The position numbers were made by a program, and so were the translations under genes. 64,000 bases of DNA from Larkinella bovis. GTDB taxonomy: Bacteria; Bacteroidota; Bacteroidia; Cytophagales; Spirosomataceae. Under the pieces are notes generated by a model, which made no database searches, was not told the origin of the DNA, and was given only the letters and a program-made list of their open reading frames with translations. Shown here in pieces: positions 35,187 to 43,739 of this stretch; position 1 is the first letter of the stretch; each line of letters starts with the position of its first letter. The stretch is taken from the NCBI RefSeq assembly GCF_042655385.1, contig NZ_JBHSMA010000009.1, positions 124,001 through 188,000 on the forward strand. Reading direction: 5' to 3'.

Positions 35187-36581
35187 TCAAATAAATACCT
35201 GGTATTGCAAAACCCACTGTCCGCGGCGCCCCTCCGCATTGAGTTGCCCCGACGGCAAAGCCTGGAAGTAAGGACGGTTCTGGTAGTCGAGTGTCAGTTT
35301 GGACATATGTCCTTTGAGCAGCCAGTTTAGTCCGAGACTATAGACACCCATGCTGCCGTTGATGCGGTCAAAATTATTGACCTGGGCCTGGGCGTACGGC
35401 ATCAGTGTTCCCGCGCTACCCAGCAAATCCTGGCGGCACAAGTAGCCGAGTTGCGAATAAATGACGCTACCCGTTCCGAACATTGGAAACGCGTTCCCCT
35501 GCGTTCCGCCTAACCCACCGATGGGCCGGGTCGTGCCGGTGGCCGGGTTCATGATCCCGTTATAGCGCAGGTAGTTTTTGCCATAATCCAGGTTGAAATA
35601 ACCGAGGTAGGCGCTGATGGCTGTTCCGGTCGCCCGATTGGTCGGCATGTCCAGAAAAGCCGCGACCGACCAGAGATTCAAATTCTGGTAAACCGTATCA
35701 GCCGGAGTCTCCCCGGTATGCCAGGTAGCATTTTTCTGCGTAATAAAACCGGCTTCGAGATTAAAGATTTTCTTCTTCCCCAGGTAGGTTCCGGTCAGGT
35801 AGCCGGGAGTCTGGTGGGACTCTTTATCGAAGAACTGGTAGAGCAACAGCCCCTGAAACTGTTTATGATGCCCTTTCAACGCAAAACTGGCATTGGGCCC
35901 CAGCGCGGGCGGAACCGCTCCACTGGTCTGAATCGGGAACGGATCGCTGACGGCAAACCGGTAATCGATCGGACCGACCTGACCGCGCGCATACACGCTC
36001 AGTTTACGCGCAAACTCATCCGTCTGATCCACCGTAGCCTGGGCAAAAACCGGCACGTCCATCGACAGAATTGAACTTACGCCGGGCTGGCTGAAGCGCG
36101 ACAACCCGTTCACAATGGTCAGCCCCCCTCCGATTTTCAGGTAATCTTTGTTCTTCCAAACCCGGTATTCGGCCACCGCATCGTGAAAAAACGCCTGTAC
36201 TTTCCGGTTTGACGGTGTCCCGGCGGTATTAAATGACGGAAAACCGTTCTGGAAATTAAAGTTGTTCATCCCAAACTGGAAGTACACCAGCACATGGTCG
36301 TTGATCTGACCGTATAGCTGCATCCGGGTCCGGCGCAGGCCAATGTCGAAGGTGTTGTCTTTGGGATCGCTGACGACGGTGCTTCCGGGATTGCTCTGGT
36401 TGAGCCGCAGCCAGGTCTGGTTCAGAAAGGTTACTTTGAAGAAATGCGAACCGGACTCATTCAGGTTATATTTTAATTCATTTTTCTCGGAAAGGGCGGC
36501 CGGTCTGGCGGAATCGGTGGCCTGCTGGGCACTAATCAAATGACTGCCTAATAAGCAGAAAATGCTCAAAATTCTTTTCAT
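35187..36581 (-). CDS. Outer-membrane porin-like protein
   Basis: 464 residues with a signal peptide (ILSIFCLLGSHLISAQ). The barrel body resembles phosphate-selective porin O/P-like proteins: IGLRRTRMQLYGQINDHVLVYFQFG is the usual N-terminal signature, followed by YLKIGGGLTIVNGLSRFSQ and a long series of amphipathic strands ending in VLQYQVFI. It likely forms a passive diffusion channel; specificity is unknown. The terminator downstream makes it a single-gene unit. Confidence 0.85.
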   Translation of the reverse strand: MKRILSIFCLLGSHLISAQQATDSARPAALSEKNELKYNLNESGSHFFKVTFLNQTWLRLNQSNPGSTVVSDPKDNTFDIGLRRTRMQLYGQINDHVLVYFQFGMNNFNFQNGFPSFNTAGTPSNRKVQAFFHDAVAEYRVWKNKDYLKIGGGLTIVNGLSRFSQPGVSSILSMDVPVFAQATVDQTDEFARKLSVYARGQVGPIDYRFAVSDPFPIQTSGAVPPALGPNASFALKGHHKQFQGLLLYQFFDKESHQTPGYLTGTYLGKKKIFNLEAGFITQKNATWHTGETPADTVYQNLNLWSVAAFLDMPTNRATGTAISAYLGYFNLDYGKNYLRYNGIMNPATGTTRPIGGLGGTQGNAFPMFGTGSVIYSQLGYLCRQDLLGSAGTLMPYAQAQVNNFDRINGSMGVYSLGLNWLLKGHMSKLTLDYQNRPYFQALPSGQLNAEGRRGQWVLQYQVFI

Positions 36582-36841
36582 GTTGGGTTGAATAAGTGGA
36601 TAAGATTATAGTAATAAACGACAAATATCCACCTATTTACCCAGTTTGAGCCTAACTTATCTTCTTTCTTATTTCATTGACCCTAAAAATGAACGGGTTT
36701 GAAACGGGTTGATTCTTGTCCAGAATCATCAAAATGCAGTCAGCCAATCCGTCGGCCCACAGGCTGACCAGCGACCGGTTTTCCATCCCGAAACCTTGAT
36801 AATGAACCCCGATGACGGGAAAAACAAACCCGGTTTTGCCT

Positions 36842-37255
36842 TTATTCAGACGGATTGCCGATGCGGAGTCGCCGACCAATGAAGACAACCAGTACGGCTC
36901 CCGCCAAACCCAGCACCGAACCGGCGGCCCCCCACTGGATATCGGCCCAGCTAAAATACCGGTAAGGCAACGCCAGTTGCCCCACCTCCGCAATGACGGC
37001 CACCATTGTCAGGCCGAAACCGGTAGCCAGCCACCAGAACCAGGGGGCCTGCGCACGGGACAACATCATTCCGCTGCAAAACCCCAGAAAGACGAAAGGA
37101 ACGGCGGTGCGCAAATCGCCATTCTTTCGAACATCGGCCCAGCGGGCCACCCAGTCCGGTAAAAACCACACAAACTGCATATACGGACTGGGAATCCAGC
37201 TCAGGTAAAAAACCAGCGCAATCCCCAGCACGATAAAAACAAATGAAAAACGCAT
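36842..37255 (-). CDS. VanZ-like membrane protein (second copy)
   Basis: 137 residues with four membrane segments. FSWADIQWGAAGSVLGLAGAVLVVF and EVGQLALPYRYFS match the VanZ-like C-terminal pattern (usually E-x-x-Q-x-x-x-x-x-R-x-x-x-x-x-D). It is paralogous in fold to the protein at 10780-11127 but not close in sequence. The 260 bases between the porin start (36581) and this gene hold no supported feature. Function unknown. Confidence 0.75.
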   Translation of the reverse strand: MRFSFVFIVLGIALVFYLSWIPSPYMQFVWFLPDWVARWADVRKNGDLRTAVPFVFLGFCSGMMLSRAQAPWFWWLATGFGLTMVAVIAEVGQLALPYRYFSWADIQWGAAGSVLGLAGAVLVVFIGRRLRIGNPSE

Positions 37256-37309
37256 TGTCCGGTAATAGCAAATTAAAGTACCTATTTTTCAAACGGTTGA
37301 GTCACTGGC

Positions 37310-39775
37310 TTATTGCTCCCATTCGCAGGCCGGTTCCCCCCGTAAACCTTCCAACCAGTCCTGTCCCGGATCGATCGGCATCCCGTCGGGGGGCGTCAAA
37401 ACCGGTGAGGTGGTTGTCTCGGCCGGATTCTGTTCGTATTGCCGGATCAGGTGCGTAATCAGTCCGTAATGGGTTGACGCGGCAACCGGTTCGACCAGTT
37501 TCTTAATGTCCAGCAGCGCCCGATGGACCAAATCGCGCACGGCTCCGCTGGCTTCCTTGTTCTGGGCCAGGGCAATCAGCTGTTCGGCCAGTTTCAGATC
37601 AATCATCCGGTTAATTTCACCGGTATAGGTCCGATCGATTGGTTTTTTATAGACCGTTTTAATGAGCTGATACAGCACATCGTCCAGGCCTAGCTGGTTG
37701 GGATAAAACATTTTCTGGTGCACCAGCCGGGCACAGCGTTCCGGGTTGAGCATCAAGCGAAGCGTCAGGCCAACGGCGGCTTCGGGCGGCCCCAGCGGAT
37801 CAAACGTCATCCCCGTCCGGCGTTTGAATACCTCCCGCGTGTTCGGACTGTAGCGGAACGGACGCGGAGGAATGGATTTCAGCAAAAATGTCGGCACCGC
37901 CAGAAATTGCGGGTCAATGGTGGCCAGCAACGCATCCAGCGCCCGGCGTTGTTCATCCACCGGGACCGTGGATAAAACCGGTTGCCCGTCGCCCCGTAAA
38001 GCATTGGTGTATTGTTGGCCGCCGAGCACTTTAGCGGCTGCTTCGACCTGGTAGCGGTGAAACAGGTACATGGGAACGAATACTTCTTCGAGCGTTGCCA
38101 TCGGTGTTCCGGCCGGTATTTTCTTTTCCGAAAAATTGCTCAGGGCCACCTTCCGAACCTCCATCGTCCGCTTCAGTTCATCCACGGCATTCGCGCCATT
38201 GTCCCACAGGTGGGTCGCCGGGTGGGCGCTGCTTTCGGGCCGGGCGTCCTGATCGGTCAGAAAGGTCAGCCCTTTGGCGTGCATTTGCCGGACGATTTTG
38301 TCCAGTTCCTGCTTTTCGTTGGTTCCGGCCGGAAAGTCCTGGTAGCCCCAGATAATACTCCATTTGTCGTAGTCTCCAATGCTGAGCGTGTAGGCATCCG
38401 ACAAATCGATGCTAGCGCCTTTTACTTTGGCCACCATCGTGGGGTAATCCATGACCGAGGCCCGGTTTTGCGAACTGGCGATATAATTATGCGGTAAACC
38501 GAGTGTATGCCCCACTTCGTGAGCGGCCAGTTGCCGCAGCCGGTCGAGCGACATCTTCATCATTTCGGCTACGTGCGCGGTATCCGTATCGAATTTACCG
38601 ACCAGGCCCTGCGCAATCAAATAATCCTGCCGAACCCGCAACGACCCGAGCGTCACCTTGCCTTTGATGATTTCGCCCGTGCGGGGGTCGATCACACTGG
38701 CGCCGTACGACCAGCCGCGCGTCGAGCGGTGAACCCACTGGATGAGGTTGTACCGAATATCCATCGGGTCGGCATCGGGTGGCAGCAGTTTCACCTGAAA
38801 AGCGTCTTTGTAACCAGCCGCTTCGAACGCCTGATTCCACCAGGCGGTTCCTTCCATCAACGCCGACCGGATGGGTTCGGGCGTGCCCGGATCGAGGTAA
38901 TAGACAATCGGTTTCACGGCCTCGCTGACAGCCGCCTTCGGGTCTTTCTTTTCGAGCCGGTGCCGCGATATGTATTTTTTCACGATCGGCTGGCTGACCG
39001 GTGTAGCGTAGTCGAAATACTCAATACCACCGTAGCCAACCCGCGGATCGAATTCCCGGGATTTATACCCTGGCTCGGGCAGCTGCACAAACGAATGGTG
39101 CTGGCGCATGGTCACGGAGGTGGGCGTCGGCACCACCGAGCGCAGATACGCACCGGGCGAATCGCCGGTCAGCGTGATGGTTGCTTCGAATTCCGTGTTT
39201 TGCGGAAAGGCTTTGGAATGCGGCAGGTACATGGCGCAGCGGCTGGCATCCAGCCGGAAACTGCCCTGCCGGGTCCGGCTGATGTCCTGAATGGCCCCCA
39301 CGGCATCCTGCAACAGAAACGGCGTCAGATCGACCAGCACCCGGTTTCCTTCTTCGGCGACGATATCAAACCCCCAATGCACCGACTGCGCGAAGGATTC
39401 TTCCACGGCCCGCCGTTCGAGCGGATCAGTGCTGATCGCCCGGTATTGGTAATTGGGTTCGACCAGCAGAACCTTCGGGCCGGTGCGTTGAAATTTTACA
39501 ATATGCTCCTGCCCCAGCCGCCCGCGATCCAGCCCAATATCGTTGGAGCCGATGCCCGATGCCAGCGACGGATAATAGAGCAGTTCCGTATCGAATTTAT
39601 CAATTTCCAGCCAGACCTTCCCCTTCCTGGCATCCCAGTAAAATGTCAGAAAACCGGGTTGTTTTTCCATCCCGTTCGTAAACGTGGAAATGGTTAGTAC
39701 AGAACCGCTTGGCGTCTGGGCTGGTACGAATCGAATAAAAAACAGGAAACAAAAAAGGAGTAGACAGTATTTCAT
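37310..39775 (-). CDS. Large secreted zinc-dependent metalloprotease (DUF5117/DUF4953 type)
   Basis: About 821 residues from ATG 39775 (a start at 39817 adds 14 residues before the signal). Signal peptide LLLFCFLFFIRFVPAQ. The N-terminal DUF5117-like region contains FDTELLYYPSLASGIGSNDIGLDRG and the middle VKPIVYYLDPGTPEPIRSALMEGTAWWNQAF. The zinc site is HEVGHTLGLPHN at about residues 419-430, a matrixin/metzincin-like extended site with two His of the first helix and a third His. RVxDYPTMVAKV supplies the Met-turn-like segment. Widespread in Bacteroidota; the substrate is unknown. It may be a type IX cargo or periplasmic, but no C-terminal sorting domain is seen. Confidence 0.88.
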   Translation of the reverse strand: MKYCLLLFCFLFFIRFVPAQTPSGSVLTISTFTNGMEKQPGFLTFYWDARKGKVWLEIDKFDTELLYYPSLASGIGSNDIGLDRGRLGQEHIVKFQRTGPKVLLVEPNYQYRAISTDPLERRAVEESFAQSVHWGFDIVAEEGNRVLVDLTPFLLQDAVGAIQDISRTRQGSFRLDASRCAMYLPHSKAFPQNTEFEATITLTGDSPGAYLRSVVPTPTSVTMRQHHSFVQLPEPGYKSREFDPRVGYGGIEYFDYATPVSQPIVKKYISRHRLEKKDPKAAVSEAVKPIVYYLDPGTPEPIRSALMEGTAWWNQAFEAAGYKDAFQVKLLPPDADPMDIRYNLIQWVHRSTRGWSYGASVIDPRTGEIIKGKVTLGSLRVRQDYLIAQGLVGKFDTDTAHVAEMMKMSLDRLRQLAAHEVGHTLGLPHNYIASSQNRASVMDYPTMVAKVKGASIDLSDAYTLSIGDYDKWSIIWGYQDFPAGTNEKQELDKIVRQMHAKGLTFLTDQDARPESSAHPATHLWDNGANAVDELKRTMEVRKVALSNFSEKKIPAGTPMATLEEVFVPMYLFHRYQVEAAAKVLGGQQYTNALRGDGQPVLSTVPVDEQRRALDALLATIDPQFLAVPTFLLKSIPPRPFRYSPNTREVFKRRTGMTFDPLGPPEAAVGLTLRLMLNPERCARLVHQKMFYPNQLGLDDVLYQLIKTVYKKPIDRTYTGEINRMIDLKLAEQLIALAQNKEASGAVRDLVHRALLDIKKLVEPVAASTHYGLITHLIRQYEQNPAETTTSPVLTPPDGMPIDPGQDWLEGLRGEPACEWEQ

Positions 39776-39921
39776 TCGTTTGGCAGGTTTGTTACCTAAA
39801 CATACTAAAAAGTACAATTAAGTAATGACATCCCGCGAACGGTTTATTACCACGCTGACTCCATACTCCTCGCCTGTTCCACCAACGGAGTCGCTGAACA
39901 CGCTCTAAAAGCGTAACCGGT

Positions 39922-40644
39922 TTATCGCAGCTCAAAAGTCACCTTTACCTGCGCCGGAATCCGGATGGTTTGCGGAATATCGAGCAGGTTGCTGCCATAT
40001 CCTACCCGGGCCGACATGGCTTCGGTCGCGAGGCCGAACCGTTTTTGCAAAACCGGATCCGATTCTTCGGTATCGCGTACACTCAGGACCGTTCCGAGCG
40101 TCCGGCCGGCGGCTTTGGCCAGCACCACGGCTTTTTCGCGGGCGGCTTCCACGGCTTTTTCGAGCACCAGATTTTTACTGGTCTCTTCTTTGGTGGAGCG
40201 ATAGGAAGCCTGAAACCGGTTGAATCCGGCGTTGATCAGGGCCAGTTGCAGCGCCGGGTAGCGCTCGGGCTTGCTGAGTTCGAAAATCACCTGCTGAAAG
40301 GTGACAACTTCCTGCCGTCGTTCGCCCGTTTGATAAATTTCGTTCTGATTTTTCTGCACCTGCAACAGGGTGTACCGAATGTCTTTTTCGTCGATCTGAT
40401 AGTCTTTTAGCAGTTTTACCAGTTGTTTTTCGGCCGCCTGGTGCGCATTGTACGCTTTTCGGGCATCAGTTGGGTCCGAATATTGCAGGGTTACAGTTAT
40501 CCTGACCTGATCCGCCGGGAGTTCGAGTTCGGCGTCGCCCAGCACCACGATGCGGTTGGCGGGCAAATCGGGGGTCTGGTTCACCTGAGCCAGGGCCGGT
40601 GAAAGGCTCAGAATACTTAAAATCAACAATGAAAGTTTACGCAT
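39922..40644 (-). CDS. SIMPL (DUF541) domain periplasmic protein
   Basis: 240 residues with a signal peptide (LSLLILSILSLSPALAQ). The SIMPL pattern is VLGDAELELPADQVRITVTLQYSDPTDARKAYN at the start, then LVLEKAVEAAREKAVVLAKAAGRTLGTVLSV, and a C-terminal VKVTFEL strand. Family members form ring-like oligomers, and their role is unclear. It is divergent from the small lipoprotein gene at 40753, with about 108 bases between starts. Confidence 0.9.
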   Translation of the reverse strand: MRKLSLLILSILSLSPALAQVNQTPDLPANRIVVLGDAELELPADQVRITVTLQYSDPTDARKAYNAHQAAEKQLVKLLKDYQIDEKDIRYTLLQVQKNQNEIYQTGERRQEVVTFQQVIFELSKPERYPALQLALINAGFNRFQASYRSTKEETSKNLVLEKAVEAAREKAVVLAKAAGRTLGTVLSVRDTEESDPVLQKRFGLATEAMSARVGYGSNLLDIPQTIRIPAQVKVTFELR

Positions 40645-40752
40645 GGATATAAAAGATTACTTGTTAGTTACCGTTTACCAGAAGCTTTTGTTCAATTTGC
40701 CGTTACCATTGATTGTACCGTAATGTGTCCTAACGATTCGCTGAGTCAAACT

Positions 40753-41337
40753 ATGCTATTATTGCGGCCGCTTTTTATCGTTCTGATTTACCTGGGCTTG
40801 TTGGGCTGTAAAGAGCCGTCCAGCAAACCCGTTGCCCCTTCTGCTCCCGTCACAACGGTTTACCGCATCAAAGCTGGTGAACAGTCGTCGGATCATGAAG
40901 CCCTGACGTTTACCACCAAAACCAGCCTGTCCTTCAACGTCACGTTTGACAATTCGGCCATTTACACCAGCAAGCTCGCCGAAAACCAGAACGACATCAA
41001 CAAGTTATACGGTTTTTCCGACTGCAACACACACCACCAAACGGCCAGTGCCCGGTTTGGCTGGAACTGGCGCGATGACTCCCTGCGCATCTATGCCTAC
41101 TGCTACCGCAATGGGGAGCGGTTTTCCCAGGAGCTTGGCACCGCCGAACTCAACCAACCCGCCAATTACAAACTGAGCATTGTCGGCGACAAATACGTTT
41201 TTACCTTCAAGGGACAAGAAACCACCTTCGCCCGCGGCTGTCCCAATGGCCAAAATACTAATCGCTACCGGCTCTTTCCGTACTTCGGTGGTGACGAAGT
41301 CGCTCCGCACACCATCACGATCACCATCACCGAATAG
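40753..41337 (+). CDS. Uncharacterised lipoprotein
   Basis: 194 residues from ATG 40753, chosen because the lipobox (LGLLGC) then lies at residue 19-20; an ATG at 40723 is also in frame. The mature part is beta-rich and contains Cys in SDCNTHHQTASARFGWNWRDDSLRIYAYCYRNGERF, which might be disulfide-linked, and ARGCPNGQNTNRYRLFPYFGGDE. A DTHHQ-like motif is suggestive but I recognise no family. The stop codon directly abuts that of the convergent M23 gene. Confidence 0.75.
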   Translation: MLLLRPLFIVLIYLGLLGCKEPSSKPVAPSAPVTTVYRIKAGEQSSDHEALTFTTKTSLSFNVTFDNSAIYTSKLAENQNDINKLYGFSDCNTHHQTASARFGWNWRDDSLRIYAYCYRNGERFSQELGTAELNQPANYKLSIVGDKYVFTFKGQETTFARGCPNGQNTNRYRLFPYFGGDEVAPHTITITITE

Positions 41338-41979
41338 TCAGGGCAGCCCCGGAATCCGCAGCAGTTCGTTCGGGTTCGGGCAAATCGCCAGAAACCGCTC
41401 CCGCTCCGAAACCGAGCAAACACCCGGAAAGTCACCCTGATGACCCAGCAGATCGGTCATCAGTTGGAAATGCAGGTGCGGGGGCCAGTCGCCATTTTCG
41501 GGATACGGCCCGATTTCGCCGATTTTCTGCCCAGTCGCTACCCGCTTACCCCGTTGCAAACCCGTCAGCGACAGCCGACTGAGATGACCATAGAGCGAGA
41601 ACAGCGGTTTTCCGTTCCGTTCGTGTTCCAGAATAAGTGTCGGGCCATAATCCCCGAACTGGTCATTATCCTGAAAACTATGGACCACGCCGTCCAGCGG
41701 GGCAAAAACCGGGGTGCCGGCTGCCGCCCAGAGATCCATGCCCAGATGAATGCAACGGGGTTCGTCGGTCTGGTTAAAATGCGCACTGCGCCGGTAAATG
41801 ACCCGGTGTTCGTTGTACCCGCCGACGCCCACAGCGGCTCCGTTCCGGCGCAGTTGACCAAACACATAATCGGTAAAAACGGCGGTATCCGTCAGGTCGA
41901 GCGTTGCCAGGTCCGGGTTGTTCTCCGTAAAGTCCAGAATCAGGTACGGATTGGTTTGAAAAGTAACGGGTAGAATCAT
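41338..41979 (-). CDS. M23 family metallopeptidase (peptidoglycan DD-endopeptidase-like)
   Basis: 213 residues from ATG 41979. The lysostaphin-fold zinc motifs are present: HLGMDLW (H-x-x-x-D) and HLHF (H-x-H), with VFAPLDGVVHSF and LYGHLS between. No clear signal peptide, which is unusual for a peptidoglycan hydrolase: either it is cytosolic, acting on released fragments, or it uses another route. The gene ends exactly where the convergent lipoprotein gene ends. Confidence 0.85.
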   Translation of the reverse strand: MILPVTFQTNPYLILDFTENNPDLATLDLTDTAVFTDYVFGQLRRNGAAVGVGGYNEHRVIYRRSAHFNQTDEPRCIHLGMDLWAAAGTPVFAPLDGVVHSFQDNDQFGDYGPTLILEHERNGKPLFSLYGHLSRLSLTGLQRGKRVATGQKIGEIGPYPENGDWPPHLHFQLMTDLLGHQGDFPGVCSVSERERFLAICPNPNELLRIPGLP

Positions 41980-42017
41980 AGCACAAAGTTGGACCATTTC
42001 GGTAATAACCGATCCAG

Positions 42018-42050
42018 TTTTGGGAGATTCCGGCGGAACGAGTATATTTA
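42018..42050 (+). promoter_or_regulatory. Bacteroidota-type promoter for the POT transporter
   Basis: TTTTG (42018-42022), 20-base spacer, TATATTTA (42043-42050). Both boxes and the spacing fit the -33/-7 consensus except the last base. About 65 bases before the start codon. Confidence 0.6.
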
Positions 42051-42115
42051 ATGTGCTTTTTACGATAAAAACCGGATTTTAACGCCGTCTAACGCTCATC
42101 AACCTAACTTTTCGA

Positions 42116-43612
42116 ATGCAAACGATCGCATCACCTTCCGCCGTTTCTCCCTCGGCAAAACACCCAACGGGCCTCTACGTCCTGTTTTTTACCGAAATGT
42201 GGGAGCGGTTCAGCTACTACGGGATGCGGGCCATTCTGCTGCTCTTCCTGATCGACAACGTACGGGGCGGGATGGGCCTCAGCGAATCTGAAGGAGCGGC
42301 TATTTACGGACTTTACACGGCTTCGGCCTACCTGCTTTCGCTGCCCGGTGGCTGGATCGCCGACAACCTTCTCGGCCAGCGAAAATCCATCTGGTACGGC
42401 GGTATCGTGATCATGCTGGGGCATATTCTGCTGGCGATTCCCGGTAGCAGCACCTTGTTTTACCTGGGCCTGGTTACGGTGGCCATCGGAACGGGCCTGC
42501 TCAAACCCAACATCAGTTCCATCGTCGGCGAACTCTATCCCGAAGGGGGTGCCCGGCGCGACGCGGCTTTCTCGATTTTCTACATGGGCATCAACATGGG
42601 CTCCTTCCTCGGCATCACCATTGTCGGTTACCTGGGGCAGAAAGTGGGCTGGCACTACGGATTTGGCGCGGCCGCTGTCGGGATGTTGCTGGGCCTGATC
42701 ATCTTCCGGCTTTTCGGCCAAAAATACCTCAGCGACTTTGGGAATGTGCCGGTCAAATCCGCCAGCACCTCTGAAGGCAGCAGCCAGAACCGGAGTCTGT
42801 TTTTTGTGGTGGGCCTGATTGGTATTCTGGCCGTTCTGCAACTAACGGGTGTTCTGGATTTGACCACGGCCCAGGGGCTCGCCAAGGGCGCCGGAATCAT
42901 TATTGCGCTGACGGCGGTGGGGTACTTTCTGTTTATTCTGCTGGCCGGAGGGTTAACGCTTGTCGAAAAGAAGCGCGTCGGCGTTCTGTTCGTCTTTTTC
43001 CTGGCGTCGGCCATTTTCTGGGCCGGTTTCGAGCAGCAGGGCTCATCACTCCAGATTTTCTCCGATCGGTACACCGACCTGAATTTTTTCGGCTGGGAGA
43101 TGCCCTCCAGCTGGTTTCAGAACTTCAACCCGGCCTTTATCCTGCTCTTTTCACCGGTACTGGCCAGTCTCTGGATTTTCCTGGGAAACCGCAACCAGAA
43201 TCCGCTCCCACACCTGAAATTTGCGGTGGCGTTGCTGCTGCTGGGCCTCGGGTATCTGGTGATGGTGGTGGCGTCCAAGGTTGCCTTGACCGGCCAGCTC
43301 ACCTCTCCTATTTTCCTGACGTTCACGTACTTATTTCACACCCTGGGCGAGTTATGCCTCAGTCCGGTGGGCCTCAGCTCGTTTACTAAGCTAGCCCCAA
43401 AACGGTATATGAGCCAGTTAATGGGTATCTGGTTCGTCGGCACCTCGCTCGGGAACCTCATCGCCGGTTTGTTTGCGGGCGGTTTCGACGAAGAAAACGT
43501 CCGGCAAATGCCCGACATGTTTATGAGTGTCGTCTATTTCAGCTTCGGTTTTGCCGCCCTGATGCTCCTGTTCTACAAGCCATTGAAAAACTGGCTGGGA
43601 GGGGTTAAGTAA
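42116..43612 (+). CDS. POT/PTR-family peptide:proton symporter
   Basis: 498 residues with about 12-14 membrane helices. FFTEMWERFSYYGMRAILLLFL carries the E-x-x-E-R-F-x-Y-Y motif used for proton coupling, and GGWIADNLLGQRKSIWYGG follows in loop 2-3. FYMGINMGSFLGITIVGYLG is the second PTR signature, and GFEQQGSSLQIF the third (usually FWAxxxQ). It imports di- and tripeptides with protons. It is directly followed by a palindromic repeat element. Confidence 0.95.
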   Translation: MQTIASPSAVSPSAKHPTGLYVLFFTEMWERFSYYGMRAILLLFLIDNVRGGMGLSESEGAAIYGLYTASAYLLSLPGGWIADNLLGQRKSIWYGGIVIMLGHILLAIPGSSTLFYLGLVTVAIGTGLLKPNISSIVGELYPEGGARRDAAFSIFYMGINMGSFLGITIVGYLGQKVGWHYGFGAAAVGMLLGLIIFRLFGQKYLSDFGNVPVKSASTSEGSSQNRSLFFVVGLIGILAVLQLTGVLDLTTAQGLAKGAGIIIALTAVGYFLFILLAGGLTLVEKKRVGVLFVFFLASAIFWAGFEQQGSSLQIFSDRYTDLNFFGWEMPSSWFQNFNPAFILLFSPVLASLWIFLGNRNQNPLPHLKFAVALLLLGLGYLVMVVASKVALTGQLTSPIFLTFTYLFHTLGELCLSPVGLSSFTKLAPKRYMSQLMGIWFVGTSLGNLIAGLFAGGFDEENVRQMPDMFMSVVYFSFGFAALMLLFYKPLKNWLGGVK

Positions 43613-43631
43613 GTTAAAAATTAGGAGTTAA

Positions 43632-43725
43632 GAATTAAGAGTTATGACGGGGCCGCCCGGCGGTTGGCTCCGCCCAAAAGCCAATAAACTGGCAGAGCCA
43701 ACTCATAACTCTTAACTCATCATTC
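43632..43725. repeat. Nested palindromic intergenic element, copy 1
   Basis: Outer arms AATTAAGAGTTATGA (43633-43647) and TCATAACTCTTAACT (43703-43717) pair with one mismatch; inner arms GTTGGCTC (43663-43670) and GAGCCAAC (43695-43702) pair perfectly. Nearly the same sequence occurs at 55342-55433, with eight or so differences. It sits between the POT and M16 genes. Confidence 0.85.
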
Positions 43726-43739
43726 ATCACTCTATATAA

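Noticed and set aside
34946..35194. Short plus-strand frames in the gap between sialidase-like and porin genes
   Set aside because: No coding signature, overlap with the porin terminator, no upstream promoter.
36652..36993. A 113-codon minus-strand frame after the second VanZ-like gene
   Set aside because: It overlaps the VanZ-like gene in another frame, has Trp/Arg-rich nonsense in its first half, and no family match.
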